Notes: a model not told the origin generated them from the letters alone. A stretch of DNA of 64,000 nucleotides from Streptomyces sp. PKU-EA00015 (GCF_013387495.1 NZ_JABZEE010000008.1:62001-126000); one strand, 5' to 3'. Numbered from the stretch's first letter, positions 12,211 to 22,151 are shown. A program made the numbers and translations.

Positions 12211-12410
12211 CTAGGGCCTCTCGTTTGGATCATGCCGGGCTCGCGGGCCCTGGCACGCACGCTCGCCGCGTTGTCGTCGGTCGCCATGGCTCCGCCATTG
12301 TCTCCCTCCTCCGCCTTGCGATCGCACGCACCAGACCCTCCCCCTACGCCCTGCGGGCGTGGGGGGACCCCCACTCACTGATCCGGCCTGATCCAAACGA
12401 AAGACCCTAG
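12211..12410. mobile_element. MITE-like element, 200 bp, with 28-bp imperfect terminal inverted repeats
   Basis: The left end at 12211-12238 begins CTAGGG and contains CTCGTTTGGATCA. The right end at 12383-12410 is its inverted copy, containing TGATCCAAACGAAAG and ending CCCTAG. The arms match at 25 of 28 positions. The 144-bp interior has no transposase, only small spurious frames, which fits a miniature inverted-repeat transposable element or an internally deleted IS. A CTAG sits at both outer ends. The right end overlaps the stop codon of the neighbouring minus-strand gene. The parent element is unknown to me. Confidence 0.72.
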
Positions 12411-13249
12411 GTCCCGGCCGCCGGCAGGCCTATCGGGTTCGGGAAGCGCAGCGCATCCGCGCACGCCCGCGACAGCGGCGTCAGCGTCTTCAGCAGCTCA
12501 TCGGCCGCCCCCGCCCCCACCGCCGCCCCGTCCGTCGCCGCCTCCACCGCGCGGTGGACCTCGCGGCCGGCGTCCGTCGCCGTACCGTCCGGTCCCAACA
12601 GCCCGCGGTCCGTCAGGCGTTGGCAGGCCGCCGACCACTGCTCGTCCGACCACCCGCGGTGCGGCTGGAGTTCGGAGCGCGGCAGGTCGATACCCGCCCG
12701 CAGCGCCAGGATCTCGCAGCCGTCGAGCCCCGCTGCCTCCAGCGCCGCCACATGCCCGTCCCCGCGGTGCTCGCGCAGGAGCGTGGCGCAGTGCCACAGC
12801 CGGTCGACCGGGTCGTCGGGCCAGGGCAGACCGGCGTTCGCCGCGGCCAGTGGACGGCCCCCGACGTCGAGGTCCCGGGCGTACGGGGTCAGGAGCTCCG
12901 CGGCCCGGGCGGTCTCCGTCTCCAGGCCGGCGAGCAGGCGGCGCAGCGCCGCCCGCGCCCCCGAGCGGCGCACGGCGAGCGCCTCCGCGGGGGAGACCCG
13001 GTCCCACACGGACGGCAGCGCGCGGGCCGCCATCGCGGGGGCGAACGAGAAGAACGCCGCCACCACCGGCCCCGGGCCGACCGGCCCCAGCGGCGCGGCG
13101 CGCCCGGCGAAATAGCCGCGCCAGAATCCGCGCAGCCCGGCCTCCTCGAAGGCGGCGTGGGACTCGGGCGCGAAGTAGGTGACGGCGTGGACGGGTTCGA
13201 TGAGGGACCAGAGCGTACGGGGGGTGTTCTTGGTCGTGTCCATGTCCAT
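12407..13249 (-). CDS. SCO6745 family protein (SalK-like helix-turn-helix)
   Basis: This 280-residue protein resembles the SCO6745 family: LIEPVHAVTYFAPESHAAFEEAGLRGFWRGYFAGRAAPLG near the N-terminus, a middle four-helix region, and a C-terminal winged-helix-like part (HRGWSDEQWSAACQRLTDRGLL, DGTATDAGREVH). Relatives are annotated as MarR-like or of unknown function. The stop codon (TAG, 12407-12409) lies inside the terminal repeat of the MITE-like element, so the last residues (AGT) may differ from the ancestral C-terminus. The ATG at 13249 (MDMDTTKN) is the usual start; a second ATG two codons on is possible. Confidence 0.85.
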   Translation of the reverse strand: MDMDTTKNTPRTLWSLIEPVHAVTYFAPESHAAFEEAGLRGFWRGYFAGRAAPLGPVGPGPVVAAFFSFAPAMAARALPSVWDRVSPAEALAVRRSGARAALRRLLAGLETETARAAELLTPYARDLDVGGRPLAAANAGLPWPDDPVDRLWHCATLLREHRGDGHVAALEAAGLDGCEILALRAGIDLPRSELQPHRGWSDEQWSAACQRLTDRGLLGPDGTATDAGREVHRAVEAATDGAAVGAGAADELLKTLTPLSRACADALRFPNPIGLPAAGT

Positions 13250-13276
13250 GGAGAGATTCTGCCCGAGGGATCCCGA

Positions 13277-13307
13277 CCTTCACCGCCGATACGTGCTACG
13301 GTGAAGG
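13277..13307. promoter_or_regulatory. Inverted repeat in the csp promoter region
   Basis: CCTTCACCG and CGGTGAAGG form a 9-bp inverted repeat 13 bp apart, 158 bp before the cold-shock gene and 28 bp before the divergent SCO6745-like gene. It probably overlaps the promoter of one or both. I cannot assign a regulator. Confidence 0.4.
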
Positions 13308-13338
13308 CGTTGCAGTTTTGGTACCCATGAACTTTGTG

Positions 13339-13369
13339 TGCGCCTGACGGGAATGCTTCCTCAGGCGCA
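13339..13369 (+). promoter_or_regulatory. Structured 5' leader hairpin of the cold-shock gene
   Basis: TGCGCCTGA pairs with TCAGGCGCA (9 bp). Inside it GGAA pairs with TTCC around a TGC loop after a CG bulge, giving a 13-bp helix about 95 nt before the csp start codon. A second small hairpin (CCGG CACTCT CCGG) follows at 13380-13393. A long structured leader fits post-transcriptional, temperature-dependent control as known for cspA mRNAs. Confidence 0.55.
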
Positions 13370-13464
13370 TGTTTTGTTTCCGGCACTCTCCGGATGGGGT
13401 CAATGCAGCGACAGGGAGTCCACGCAGTGTGGATTCTCGGCTTGCCCCGTTTTAGGAGAATGAC

Positions 13465-13668
13465 ATGGCAACTGGCACCGTGAAGTGGTTCAACGCGGAA
13501 AAGGGCTTCGGCTTCATCGAGCAGGACGGCGGCGGCGCCGACGTCTTCGCCCACTACTCGAACATCGCCACCTCGGGCTTCCGCGAGCTCCAGGAAGGCC
13601 AGAAGGTCACCTTCGACGTCACGCAGGGCCAGAAGGGCCCGCAGGCGGAGAACATCGTCCCGGCCTGA
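13465..13668 (+). CDS. Cold-shock domain protein (CspA/ScoF type)
   Basis: This 67-residue protein is a complete cold-shock domain with RNP1 (KGFGFIEQ) and RNP2 (VFAHYS), which bind single-stranded RNA or DNA. It begins [17 protein letters not shown], the canonical start. Such proteins melt RNA structure and act as chaperones or antiterminators. The ribosome site TTTTAGGAGAATGAC is strong. It has a leader of up to about 150 nt with stable hairpins, and is followed 89 bp later by a DEAD-box helicase with a strong hairpin between them. The pairing with an RNA helicase fits a shared role in RNA remodelling at low temperature. Confidence 0.97.
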   Translation: MATGTVKWFNAEKGFGFIEQDGGGADVFAHYSNIATSGFRELQEGQKVTFDVTQGQKGPQAENIVPA

Positions 13669-13687
13669 TCGCTGGACGTACACCTCG

Positions 13688-13721
13688 GCCGGGGCCCGCA
13701 CCGCACGGTGCGGGCCCCGGC
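13688..13721 (+). terminator. Hairpin between csp and the DEAD-box gene
   Basis: GCCGGGGCCCGCACCG pairs perfectly with CGGTGCGGGCCCCGGC (16 bp), ending 35 bp before the helicase start. It is either a terminator giving high csp and lower helicase expression, or a site for Csp-mediated antitermination. Confidence 0.8.
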
Positions 13722-13756
13722 TCGTTCTGTCCACAGGGACCAGGAAGGCACTGCCT

Positions 13757-15373
13757 ATGAACCGCTCCGAACGTCCGGTACGCAAGCGACCGGCAGGCAC
13801 CCGCGCCACCTCGCGTGCCAAGGCCCCGGCGAAGGGCGCCGCGAAGTCCGCCGCCCGCCGGCCGGTCGCGCCGCAGGAATTCACGCTGCCGGAAACCGTC
13901 ACCCCGGCGCTGCCTGCCGTCCAGGCGTTCGGTGAGCTGGACATGCCGGCCGCCCTGCTCAAGACCCTGGACGCACAGGGCGTCACCGCTCCCTTCCCCA
14001 TCCAGGCGGCGACTCTGCCGAACTCCCTGGCCGGACGGGACGTCCTCGGCCGCGGCCGCACCGGCTCGGGCAAGACGCTCGCCTTCGGGCTCGCGCTGCT
14101 CGCCCGCACCGCGGGCCGGCGCGCCGAGCCGAAGGCGCCGCTGGCCCTCGTCCTCGTTCCGACGCGCGAACTGGCGCAGCAGGTCACCGACGCGCTCGCC
14201 CCCTACGCGACCTCCGTGCAGCTGCGGCTCGCCACAGTCGTCGGCGGGCTGTCGATCAACAAGCAGGCGGGATCGCTGCGGCGCGGCGCCGAGGTGCTCG
14301 TGGCGACGCCCGGCCGGCTGATCGACCTCGTCGAACGCGGCGACTGCCGCCTCGACCAGGTGTCCGTCACGGTTCTCGACGAGGCCGACCAGATGGCCGA
14401 CATGGGCTTCATGCCGCAGGTCACGGCGCTGATGAAGCAGGTCGAGCCGGACGGCCAGCGGATGCTGTTCTCCGCGACGCTGGACAAGAACATCGACCGG
14501 CTGGTGCGGCTGTACCTCAGCGACCCCGTCGTGCACTCCGTCGACCCGTCCGCCGGTGCGGTGACGACGATGGAGCACCACGTGCTGCACGTCGCCGACG
14601 AGACCGACAAGAAGGCCGTCGCCGTACGCATCGCAGCCCGCGACGGCCGGGTGATCCTCTTCGTCGACACCAAGCGGACCGCCGACCGATTCGCCAAGCG
14701 GCTACTGGCCAGCGGCGTGCCCGCGGCGGCCCTGCACGGCGGCCGTTCGCAGCCGCAGCGCAACCGCACCCTGGACCAGTTCAAGAACGGTCAGGTCACC
14801 GCGCTGGTCGCGACGAACGTGGCGGCCCGGGGCATCCACGTCGACGACCTCGACCTGGTCGTCAACGTGGACCCGCCCGTCGATCACAAGGACTATCTGC
14901 ACCGCGGCGGTCGCACCGCCCGTGCGGGTGAGTCCGGCAGTGTCGTGACGCTGGTGCTGCCCGAGCAGCGCCGCGAGATGACGCGGCTGATGGCGGATGC
15001 GGGGATACAGCCCCGGACGGCCAGGATCAAGTCCAGCGACGAGGAGCTGGTGCGCCTCACCGGGGCGCGGGAGCCGTCGGGTGTGCCGGTCACGATCGAG
15101 GTCCCGCAGCCGCCCGCGCCGGCCGCGAAGCCGTCGTCGGCGTCCCGCCGACGCCGCCCCGCGCCGCGCCACCGCACGGACGCCCCACGGGCGTCGCGCG
15201 ACGACTCCCCGACGACGCGGGCACGCGGCCGCGGACCTGCGCAGGGCGAGACGGGCGGCCACGGTCGTGCGCGTGCGCAGGGCGAGTCGGGTGGCCACGG
15301 TCGTGCGCGTGCGCAGGGCGAGGGGCGCGGGCGTGGGCGTGCGCGTCGCGGGGGCGGCGGCGCGGGGGCCTGA
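13757..15373 (+). CDS. DEAD-box RNA helicase with basic RGG-like tail
   Basis: All core motifs are present: Q motif (FPIQAATLP), Walker A (GRTGSGKT, Lys106), PTRELAQQ, ATPGRL, DEAD (VLDEADQM), SAT, and in the second RecA domain ATNVAARGIHVDDL and HRGGRTARAG. The 538-residue protein has a basic Lys/Ala-rich N-terminal extension (about 45 residues) and a C-terminal tail of about 90 residues rich in Arg and Gly, with near-identical repeats of the unit GGHGRARAQGE. Such tails bind RNA. It should unwind RNA in ribosome assembly or mRNA decay. Its position after csp suggests cold-induced co-expression. Confidence 0.95.
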   Translation: MNRSERPVRKRPAGTRATSRAKAPAKGAAKSAARRPVAPQEFTLPETVTPALPAVQAFGELDMPAALLKTLDAQGVTAPFPIQAATLPNSLAGRDVLGRGRTGSGKTLAFGLALLARTAGRRAEPKAPLALVLVPTRELAQQVTDALAPYATSVQLRLATVVGGLSINKQAGSLRRGAEVLVATPGRLIDLVERGDCRLDQVSVTVLDEADQMADMGFMPQVTALMKQVEPDGQRMLFSATLDKNIDRLVRLYLSDPVVHSVDPSAGAVTTMEHHVLHVADETDKKAVAVRIAARDGRVILFVDTKRTADRFAKRLLASGVPAAALHGGRSQPQRNRTLDQFKNGQVTALVATNVAARGIHVDDLDLVVNVDPPVDHKDYLHRGGRTARAGESGSVVTLVLPEQRREMTRLMADAGIQPRTARIKSSDEELVRLTGAREPSGVPVTIEVPQPPAPAAKPSSASRRRRPAPRHRTDAPRASRDDSPTTRARGRGPAQGETGGHGRARAQGESGGHGRARAQGEGRGRGRARRGGGGAGA

Positions 15374-15846
15374 CGGGACGTTTCCCCACCGCCCTCCCCC
15401 CACGGCCCGGCGGCCGTGGGAGGGCCCATCCCGAACCGGGGCTCCGCCCCGGGCTCCTGCACCGCTCTTCGCGCGGTGTCCTCGAAGTCCCCGCGGCCTG
15501 GCGCCCGTTGAGGGGAACCCCGGACGGGGCTGGAACATCCAGCCCCGTCGGCGTGTGCGGCGCGAGGTCCGGGACGGAGCCCCAACGGCAGGCGGCCGGG
15601 CCCGCCGCCTGCCGTTGGGGCCCGGTGGACGCCGGACGAGGCGGGCGGAGCCGTACGGAAGCTGCTCGCGCAGGCGGCCGAGCCGGCGCCGGAGTGCGGG
15701 GCGCGGTGATGCTGTGCGGGGTTCGCGACCGCCCCGCGGACGACGCGTGAAGGCTCGCGGGAGGATAGTCCGGAGCCGGTGAACTCGCGGGAAATTCGGC
15801 CCAGTTGTCGTTGACGGGGCCCGGTCTACGCGCATCAATGGTTGCC
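15374..15846. repeat. Intergenic region with a reverse copy of the dispersed composite repeat and a 17-bp hairpin
   Basis: No gene is seen in these 473 bases. A stem near 15392-15426 (CCCTCC...CACGGC / GCCGTGGGAGGG) probably ends the helicase message. The region 15437-15546 is a reverse-oriented copy of the second module of the repeat family also at 26160-26313; the two share the exact 20-mer CTTCGCGCGGTGTCCTCGAA (15467-15486, inverted at 26258-26277). It ends in the hairpin GGGGCTGGA-ACA-TCCAGCCCC. A separate perfect 17-bp stem, CCCCAACGGCAGGCGGC with its complement, occupies 15580-15620. The RNase promoter lies at 15811-15839. Confidence 0.65.
15811..15839 (+). promoter_or_regulatory. Possible promoter of the RNase gene
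   Basis: TTGACG, a 17-bp spacer and ATCAAT (15834-15839) precede the chosen ATG (15847) by 7 bp, which would give a leaderless message. The -10 match is weak. No ribosome site is visible. Confidence 0.35.
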
Positions 15847-16239
15847 ATGCGAATCCCCCCACGAATAGCCGCGGCCGGCGGTGTCGCCGCCCTCGTCTCG
15901 ACCCTTCTCCTCGGCGGCCAGGCCGCCACCGCCGCTCCTGCGTCCTCGGCGGCGGTCGGCGAGATCTGCTACTCCGCCCTGCCCTCCCAAGCGCACGACA
16001 CGCTCGACCTGATCGAGCAGGGCGGGCCGTTCCCCTACGAGCAGGACGGCACCGTCTTCCAGAACCGCGAGGGCATCCTGCCGTCGCAGTCGTCCGGCTA
16101 CTACCACGAGTACACCGTCGTCACGCCGGGTTCCCCCACACGCGGCGCGCGGCGGATCGTCACCGGAGAGGCGGCACAGGAGGACTACTACACCGCCGAC
16201 CACTACGAGTCCTTCGACCTCGTCGACCACGGCTGCTGA
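15847..16239 (+). CDS. Secreted guanyl-specific ribonuclease of the RNase Sa family
   Basis: This 130-residue precursor has a Sec signal peptide (about residues 1-30, ending ATAA-PAS), then a mature domain collinear with RNase Sa of S. aureofaciens without gaps as I remember that sequence. The disulfide pair C7-C96 falls at C41 and C130. The catalytic Glu54, Arg69 and His85 fall at E88, R103 and H119. Family members cleave RNA after G to give 2',3'-cyclic phosphates. The ATG at 15847 is favoured because it leaves a normal signal peptide; 15838 is possible. The cytoplasmic inhibitor barstar is encoded 38 bp downstream. Confidence 0.95.
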   Translation: MRIPPRIAAAGGVAALVSTLLLGGQAATAAPASSAAVGEICYSALPSQAHDTLDLIEQGGPFPYEQDGTVFQNREGILPSQSSGYYHEYTVVTPGSPTRGARRIVTGEAAQEDYYTADHYESFDLVDHGC

Positions 16240-16277
16240 CCGCTGAACGGCAGCCCGCCACCGGTATCCTCCGCCCT

Positions 16278-16664
16278 GTGACGACCACTTATGTGATCGA
16301 CGGGGCGGAGGTCACCGACCTGGAGAGCTTCTGGACGGTGATCGGCGAAGCGGTGAACGGCCCCGGCGGATACTTCGGCCGCAGCCTGGACGCCCTGGCC
16401 GACTGCCTCGGCGGCGGCATGGGCACCCCCGACGACGGCGACTTCGTCGTCGAATGGCACGACCACGAGCTGTCCCGTCGCGCCCTCGGCCGGGAGGAGA
16501 CCGTACGGCAGCTGGGACTGCGCGCCAGACGTGCGCATCCCGACAACCGCGCCGAGATCCTCGACCGGCTCGCGCGTGCCCGCGCCGGAGCGGGCCCCAC
16601 CGTCTTCGACTGGATCGTCGCCGTCTTCGAGGAACGCGCGCCGGGCAGACTCCGGCTGTTGTGA
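16278..16664 (+). CDS. Barstar-family ribonuclease inhibitor
   Basis: This 128-residue protein matches the barstar fold: TYVIDGAEVTDLESFWTVIGEAVNGPGGYFGRSLDALADCL, where the helix containing the Gly-Tyr-Phe-Gly turn and the acidic LDALADCL segment faces the RNase active site in known complexes. It protects the cell from the RNase encoded just upstream. It is longer than B. amyloliquefaciens barstar (about 90 residues) through a C-terminal helical extension. The GTG at 16278 lacks a clear ribosome site but has TATCCT 7 bp upstream, so it may have its own leaderless promoter and be made independently of the RNase. Confidence 0.93.
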   Translation: MTTTYVIDGAEVTDLESFWTVIGEAVNGPGGYFGRSLDALADCLGGGMGTPDDGDFVVEWHDHELSRRALGREETVRQLGLRARRAHPDNRAEILDRLARARAGAGPTVFDWIVAVFEERAPGRLRLL

Positions 16665-16688
16665 GCCTGCGCGGGCGTCCGGCCGGCC

Positions 16689-18317
16689 CTACGGCCGCCG
16701 TGGCAGCGTCGCCTGCAGGCGCCGCCGCAGCCGGTCGTCCCTGATGTGGCGCACCGCGTCCGTCGCCGTACCGTGCGCGGGACTCTCCGGGTCCCCGTCG
16801 GCCAGCAGCCTCACCAGCGCACCTTCGGCGCGCGGATCCTGACGGATCGCCAGCCCGCGTGCCGCCTCCGCGGCGGTGTCCGCGTCGGGGTCGTCGATCC
16901 GGTCCGCCAGTGCCTCGCGGATCTCCGGGGTGTCGGTGTCCAGCTCGGCCAGCGCCGTCGTGGACCAGTCCCTGACCTCACGGGCCGCGTCCCTGCTGAG
17001 AGCGATCAGCGTCGCGACCGCCTCCGCGTGGTCGCCGGGAACCTGTCCGCACAGCGCCAGCGCCACCCGGTGGCGTACCGCCGCGTCCGGGTGCCCGGCG
17101 TGCCGCAGGATGTCGTCCAGCGCCGACGGGTCTGCGTGGTGCCCGAGTGCCGTGACCGCCGCCTGGATCAGCTCGGGGTCGCGCGCCTCCCGCGACAGCT
17201 CGCGCAGCAGGGGCAACGCCCGCGCCGCGAACGGCCGCACGATACCGTCCGCGTGCCGGGCGTCCCCGGAGCGGGGTGCGTCGCCGTCCTCCTCCTCCCG
17301 CACGCCGTCGCCGGCTCCGTCCGTACCGGTGTAGGCGAACCCCAGCTGGCCCAGCACGTCCGCGGCGAACGCCTGGTGCAGCGGGTCGTCGCTCCCGCAC
17401 CACGCGGCCGCGGCCTGGAACGTCTCCTCGTCGCCGCGCCGCCACAGCGCCGTCACCGACTCGATCCAGTCGTCCCGGTCCGGGTAGCCCTCGCGCAGCG
17501 CCCGTTCGGCGAGAGTCGCGTACGGGGTGAGGATGCCGAGTTCCTCCTCCAGGAGGGTGGCGATGGCCCCGTGCCCGGTCTGCTGCTCATTGCCGGCCGC
17601 CGGCCTGCCGTCGCGCAGCACCTCCACCACGACCGTCGTCCCGCCGTCCTCGGTGACGCGCCGCGAGACGGTCTCCGCTCCCGGATCGTGGGCCAGCAGC
17701 CCCTCCCGCAGGTGCCGCTCCACGTCCAGCGTCAGCCACCGGCGCGCTTCCGCCAGCGCCTCGGCCCGCGCGCTCGCGCCGTACCGCAGCAGCGCCCGCA
17801 CGGTCGACGGCGACCCCCGCCTGGCCGCCACGACCAGTGGCGGCTCACCGCTCGGACAGGCCAGATCGGGGTCGGCGCCGTGCTCCAGCAGCGCTTCCGC
17901 CGTCCCGGCGTGCCCCTGGGCGACCGCCCAGGTCAGCGCGGTGAAGCCGAGCAGTTCCCGCCGGTCCGGCGTGGCACCCGCGGCGAGCAGGGCCCGCACC
18001 ACCTCGGTGTGCCCGCCGACCGCCGCCCCGCACAGCGGCAGGTCGTCGCTCTCGGGACCGCTCGCCCGGTCGGGGTCGGCGCCCGCGGTGAGCAGCAGCC
18101 GGACGATGCCCGCATCGCCCTCCACGGCCGCCAGGTACAGCGGCGTCTGCCCGTCCTCGTCCACGGTCTCGGCCGGTACGCCCGCGCGCAGCAGCCGCAC
18201 CACGGCGTCGTCGGCGCCGTCGTACACCGCCGCGAAGAGGGCGCGTGCGTCCGCCGCCCGCTCCGCGTCCGCCGTGCCTCCACCCGTGCGGCCCTCGTCC
18301 ACGTGACTCTCGTCCAT
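16689..18317 (-). CDS. Ankyrin-repeat and HEAT-repeat protein
   Basis: This 542-residue cytoplasmic protein is an N-terminal stack of about five ankyrin repeats (residues about 25-185; DGQTPLYLAAVEGDAGIVRLLLTAGADPD and similar), a middle linker, and a C-terminal HEAT-like region (ALPLLRELSREARDPELIQAAVTALGHHAD, then VRHRVALALCGQVPG and VRDWSTTALAELDTDTPEIREAL). Such proteins are scaffolds. It is convergent with the barstar gene and lies 23 bp beyond the metallopeptidase start region's partner gene stop, so the two minus-strand genes may be cotranscribed. The partner is unknown. The ATG at 18317 is one of two nearby starts. Confidence 0.87.
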   Translation of the reverse strand: MDESHVDEGRTGGGTADAERAADARALFAAVYDGADDAVVRLLRAGVPAETVDEDGQTPLYLAAVEGDAGIVRLLLTAGADPDRASGPESDDLPLCGAAVGGHTEVVRALLAAGATPDRRELLGFTALTWAVAQGHAGTAEALLEHGADPDLACPSGEPPLVVAARRGSPSTVRALLRYGASARAEALAEARRWLTLDVERHLREGLLAHDPGAETVSRRVTEDGGTTVVVEVLRDGRPAAGNEQQTGHGAIATLLEEELGILTPYATLAERALREGYPDRDDWIESVTALWRRGDEETFQAAAAWCGSDDPLHQAFAADVLGQLGFAYTGTDGAGDGVREEEDGDAPRSGDARHADGIVRPFAARALPLLRELSREARDPELIQAAVTALGHHADPSALDDILRHAGHPDAAVRHRVALALCGQVPGDHAEAVATLIALSRDAAREVRDWSTTALAELDTDTPEIREALADRIDDPDADTAAEAARGLAIRQDPRAEGALVRLLADGDPESPAHGTATDAVRHIRDDRLRRRLQATLPRRP

Positions 18318-18340
18318 GGCACGACCCTACGGAGGGCGGG

Positions 18341-20227
<1,887 letters not shown>

Positions 20228-20250
20228 GCGAACCGCACACGGAGCACCGG

Positions 20251-20278
20251 GAGGGGCGGGCCGGCGGGCCCGCCCCTC
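20251..20278 (+). terminator. Terminator of the trypsin gene
   Basis: A perfect 12-bp stem GAGGGGCGGGCC / GGCCCGCCCCTC with a GGCG loop, followed by TT, lies 23 bp after the stop codon. Confidence 0.85.
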
Positions 20279-20366
20279 TTCGTCCCCGTCCGTTCCCCGC
20301 GTCCGTCCGTACCCGCGGGCCGTGCTCCTGCGGGGCCGGGCCCGTGCACGCCCGCTCACGGGGCCG

Positions 20367-22151
20367 TCAGCGCAGCAGAACCCCGCGGCCGGCCGCGCAG
20401 CCCTCCAGCTCCAGCACCCATACCTCGTTCCCGCCCGCGCGCAGCACCGGGCCGGGCACGTACAGCGCCTGCTGCGGACCGTCCGACCGGTAACGGCCGA
20501 GGCCGAATCCGTTGACCCACACGAACCCGCGTGTCCAGCCGGGCAGTTCGAGCCAGGCGTCACCCGGCGACGCCACCTGGGCGACGCCCCGGAACAACCC
20601 TCTCGTCCCCTCGCCCGGGGGAGCGTCCCGCCACGGCAGCCGTTCGACCGCGTCCGCCGCCTCGAAGGCGTCCAGGCGCAGAGCTCGCGCCCGCACCCCG
20701 TGCAGATACTGCCGCTCGTGCAGCACCCCGCCCGTGACGCCCTTGGGCTCGCCGGTCCTGGGGCCGTAGTTCACCCGGCCCCAGGACTCCACCCACAGCT
20801 CGACCGCCGCCGGACCCGGCACCGGCTCGGGCAGCGTGGCGTCCTCCCCGTCCAGCACTGCGGCCCGCTCCCCGTCGACGTACGCCACGGCCCGGTCCCG
20901 CAGGCCCGACACCCGCAGTGGATACGGCCCGCGCGGCCCCGGGACGTCGAACCGGTAGCGCACCAGGCCGCGGTCCACGTCCAGCTCCTCGAACGTCGGC
21001 GGCAGCGGGCCCGACCACTCCGGGCCGCCGAGCGCGTCCAGCACGTCATCGGGCGACGCCCACGCGTCGAGCACCGCTCGCGCGGGCGCGCCGAGGGAGG
21101 CGGGCGGCGGCGGCAGATCCGGCAGCGGACCGTCGTGGTACGCGGCGAGCACCTCGCGGAAGCGCCAGAACTTCTCCGTCGGCCGGCCGGCCTCGTCGAC
21201 CGGTGCGTCGTAGTCGTACGACGTCACGGTCGGCTGGAGCGCCTCGTCCTGCATCGGACCCGACCGGTTCGCACCCGCCCAGCCCGCGAAGTTCGTCCCC
21301 CCGTGCGCCATGTACACGTTCACCGAAGCGCCGGCCTCCAGGATCTCCCGCAGGGCCCCCGCCGCGTCCTTCGCGTCCCGGACGACATGCTCCTCGCCCC
21401 AGTGGTCGAACCAGCCGCACCAGAACTCCATGCACATCAGCGGCCCCCTCGGCCGATGACGGCGCAGTGCCGCGAACGCCTCGGCCGCCCCTGACCCGAA
21501 GTTCACCGTCGCCAGCACCCCCGGCACCGACCCGCCCGTCAGCATGTGGTCCTGCGGCCCGTCGGACGTGAACAGCGGGACCGTCACACCGCAGCCGCGC
21601 AGCAGCTCCACCAGGAACCGCAGGTGCTCGCCGTCCGAGCCGTAGCTGCCGTACTCGTTCTCGACCTGCACCATCACCACGGGGCCGCCCTCCGGGAGCT
21701 GGCGCCGCACCACCTGCGGCAGCAGCCGGGTGAACCAGCGCTCCACGTGGCCCTCGTACTCTGCGTCCGACGTGCGCACCCGGCGCCCCAGCCGCCCGGT
21801 CAGCCAGTGCGGCAGCCCGCCGTTCTCCCACTCGGCACAGATGTACGGCCCCGGGCGGACGATCGCCCACAGGCCCGCCTCCTGGGCCGCGTCCAGGAAC
21901 CGGCCGAGCGCCCCCTCGTCCGCGCAGCGGCCCGGCTCCGGTTCGTGCAGGTTCCACGGGACATAGGTCTCGACGCAGTTGAGACCCATCGCGCGCAGCA
22001 TCGCCAGCCGGTGCGCCCACTGCCCCTCGTGCACCCGGAAGTAGTGCAGCGCACCCGACAGCAGCCGCACCGGCCGGCCGTCCAGCAGGAAGTTGCTCTC
22101 ACCCACCGTGAACTCGGGCACCGGCCCCCCGTTCGTCCTTCGCTCGTTCAT
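20367..22151 (-). CDS. Glycoside hydrolase family 35 beta-galactosidase
   Basis: The 594-residue enzyme has the GH35 N-terminal TIM barrel (FLLDGRPVRLLSGALHYFRV; MGLNCVETYVPWNLHEPEPG; RPGPYICAEWENGGLP), with the acid/base Glu166 in VQVENEYGSYG and the nucleophile Glu242 in CMEFWCGWFDHWG. Galactose-binding-like beta domains follow to the C-terminus (GFVWVNGFGLGRYRSDGPQQALYVPG). It should release terminal beta-galactose. No signal peptide is seen, so it acts on imported oligosaccharides. It is divergent from an AraC regulator 135 bp away, the likely controller. The ATG at 22151 (MNERRTNGG) is the first good start. Confidence 0.93.
   Translation of the reverse strand: MNERRTNGGPVPEFTVGESNFLLDGRPVRLLSGALHYFRVHEGQWAHRLAMLRAMGLNCVETYVPWNLHEPEPGRCADEGALGRFLDAAQEAGLWAIVRPGPYICAEWENGGLPHWLTGRLGRRVRTSDAEYEGHVERWFTRLLPQVVRRQLPEGGPVVMVQVENEYGSYGSDGEHLRFLVELLRGCGVTVPLFTSDGPQDHMLTGGSVPGVLATVNFGSGAAEAFAALRRHRPRGPLMCMEFWCGWFDHWGEEHVVRDAKDAAGALREILEAGASVNVYMAHGGTNFAGWAGANRSGPMQDEALQPTVTSYDYDAPVDEAGRPTEKFWRFREVLAAYHDGPLPDLPPPPASLGAPARAVLDAWASPDDVLDALGGPEWSGPLPPTFEELDVDRGLVRYRFDVPGPRGPYPLRVSGLRDRAVAYVDGERAAVLDGEDATLPEPVPGPAAVELWVESWGRVNYGPRTGEPKGVTGGVLHERQYLHGVRARALRLDAFEAADAVERLPWRDAPPGEGTRGLFRGVAQVASPGDAWLELPGWTRGFVWVNGFGLGRYRSDGPQQALYVPGPVLRAGGNEVWVLELEGCAAGRGVLLR

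Noticed and set aside
12046-12410. Small frames inside the MITE-like element as transposase remnants
   Set aside because: They are Pro/Arg/Ser-rich low complexity with no transposase motif; the element looks non-coding.
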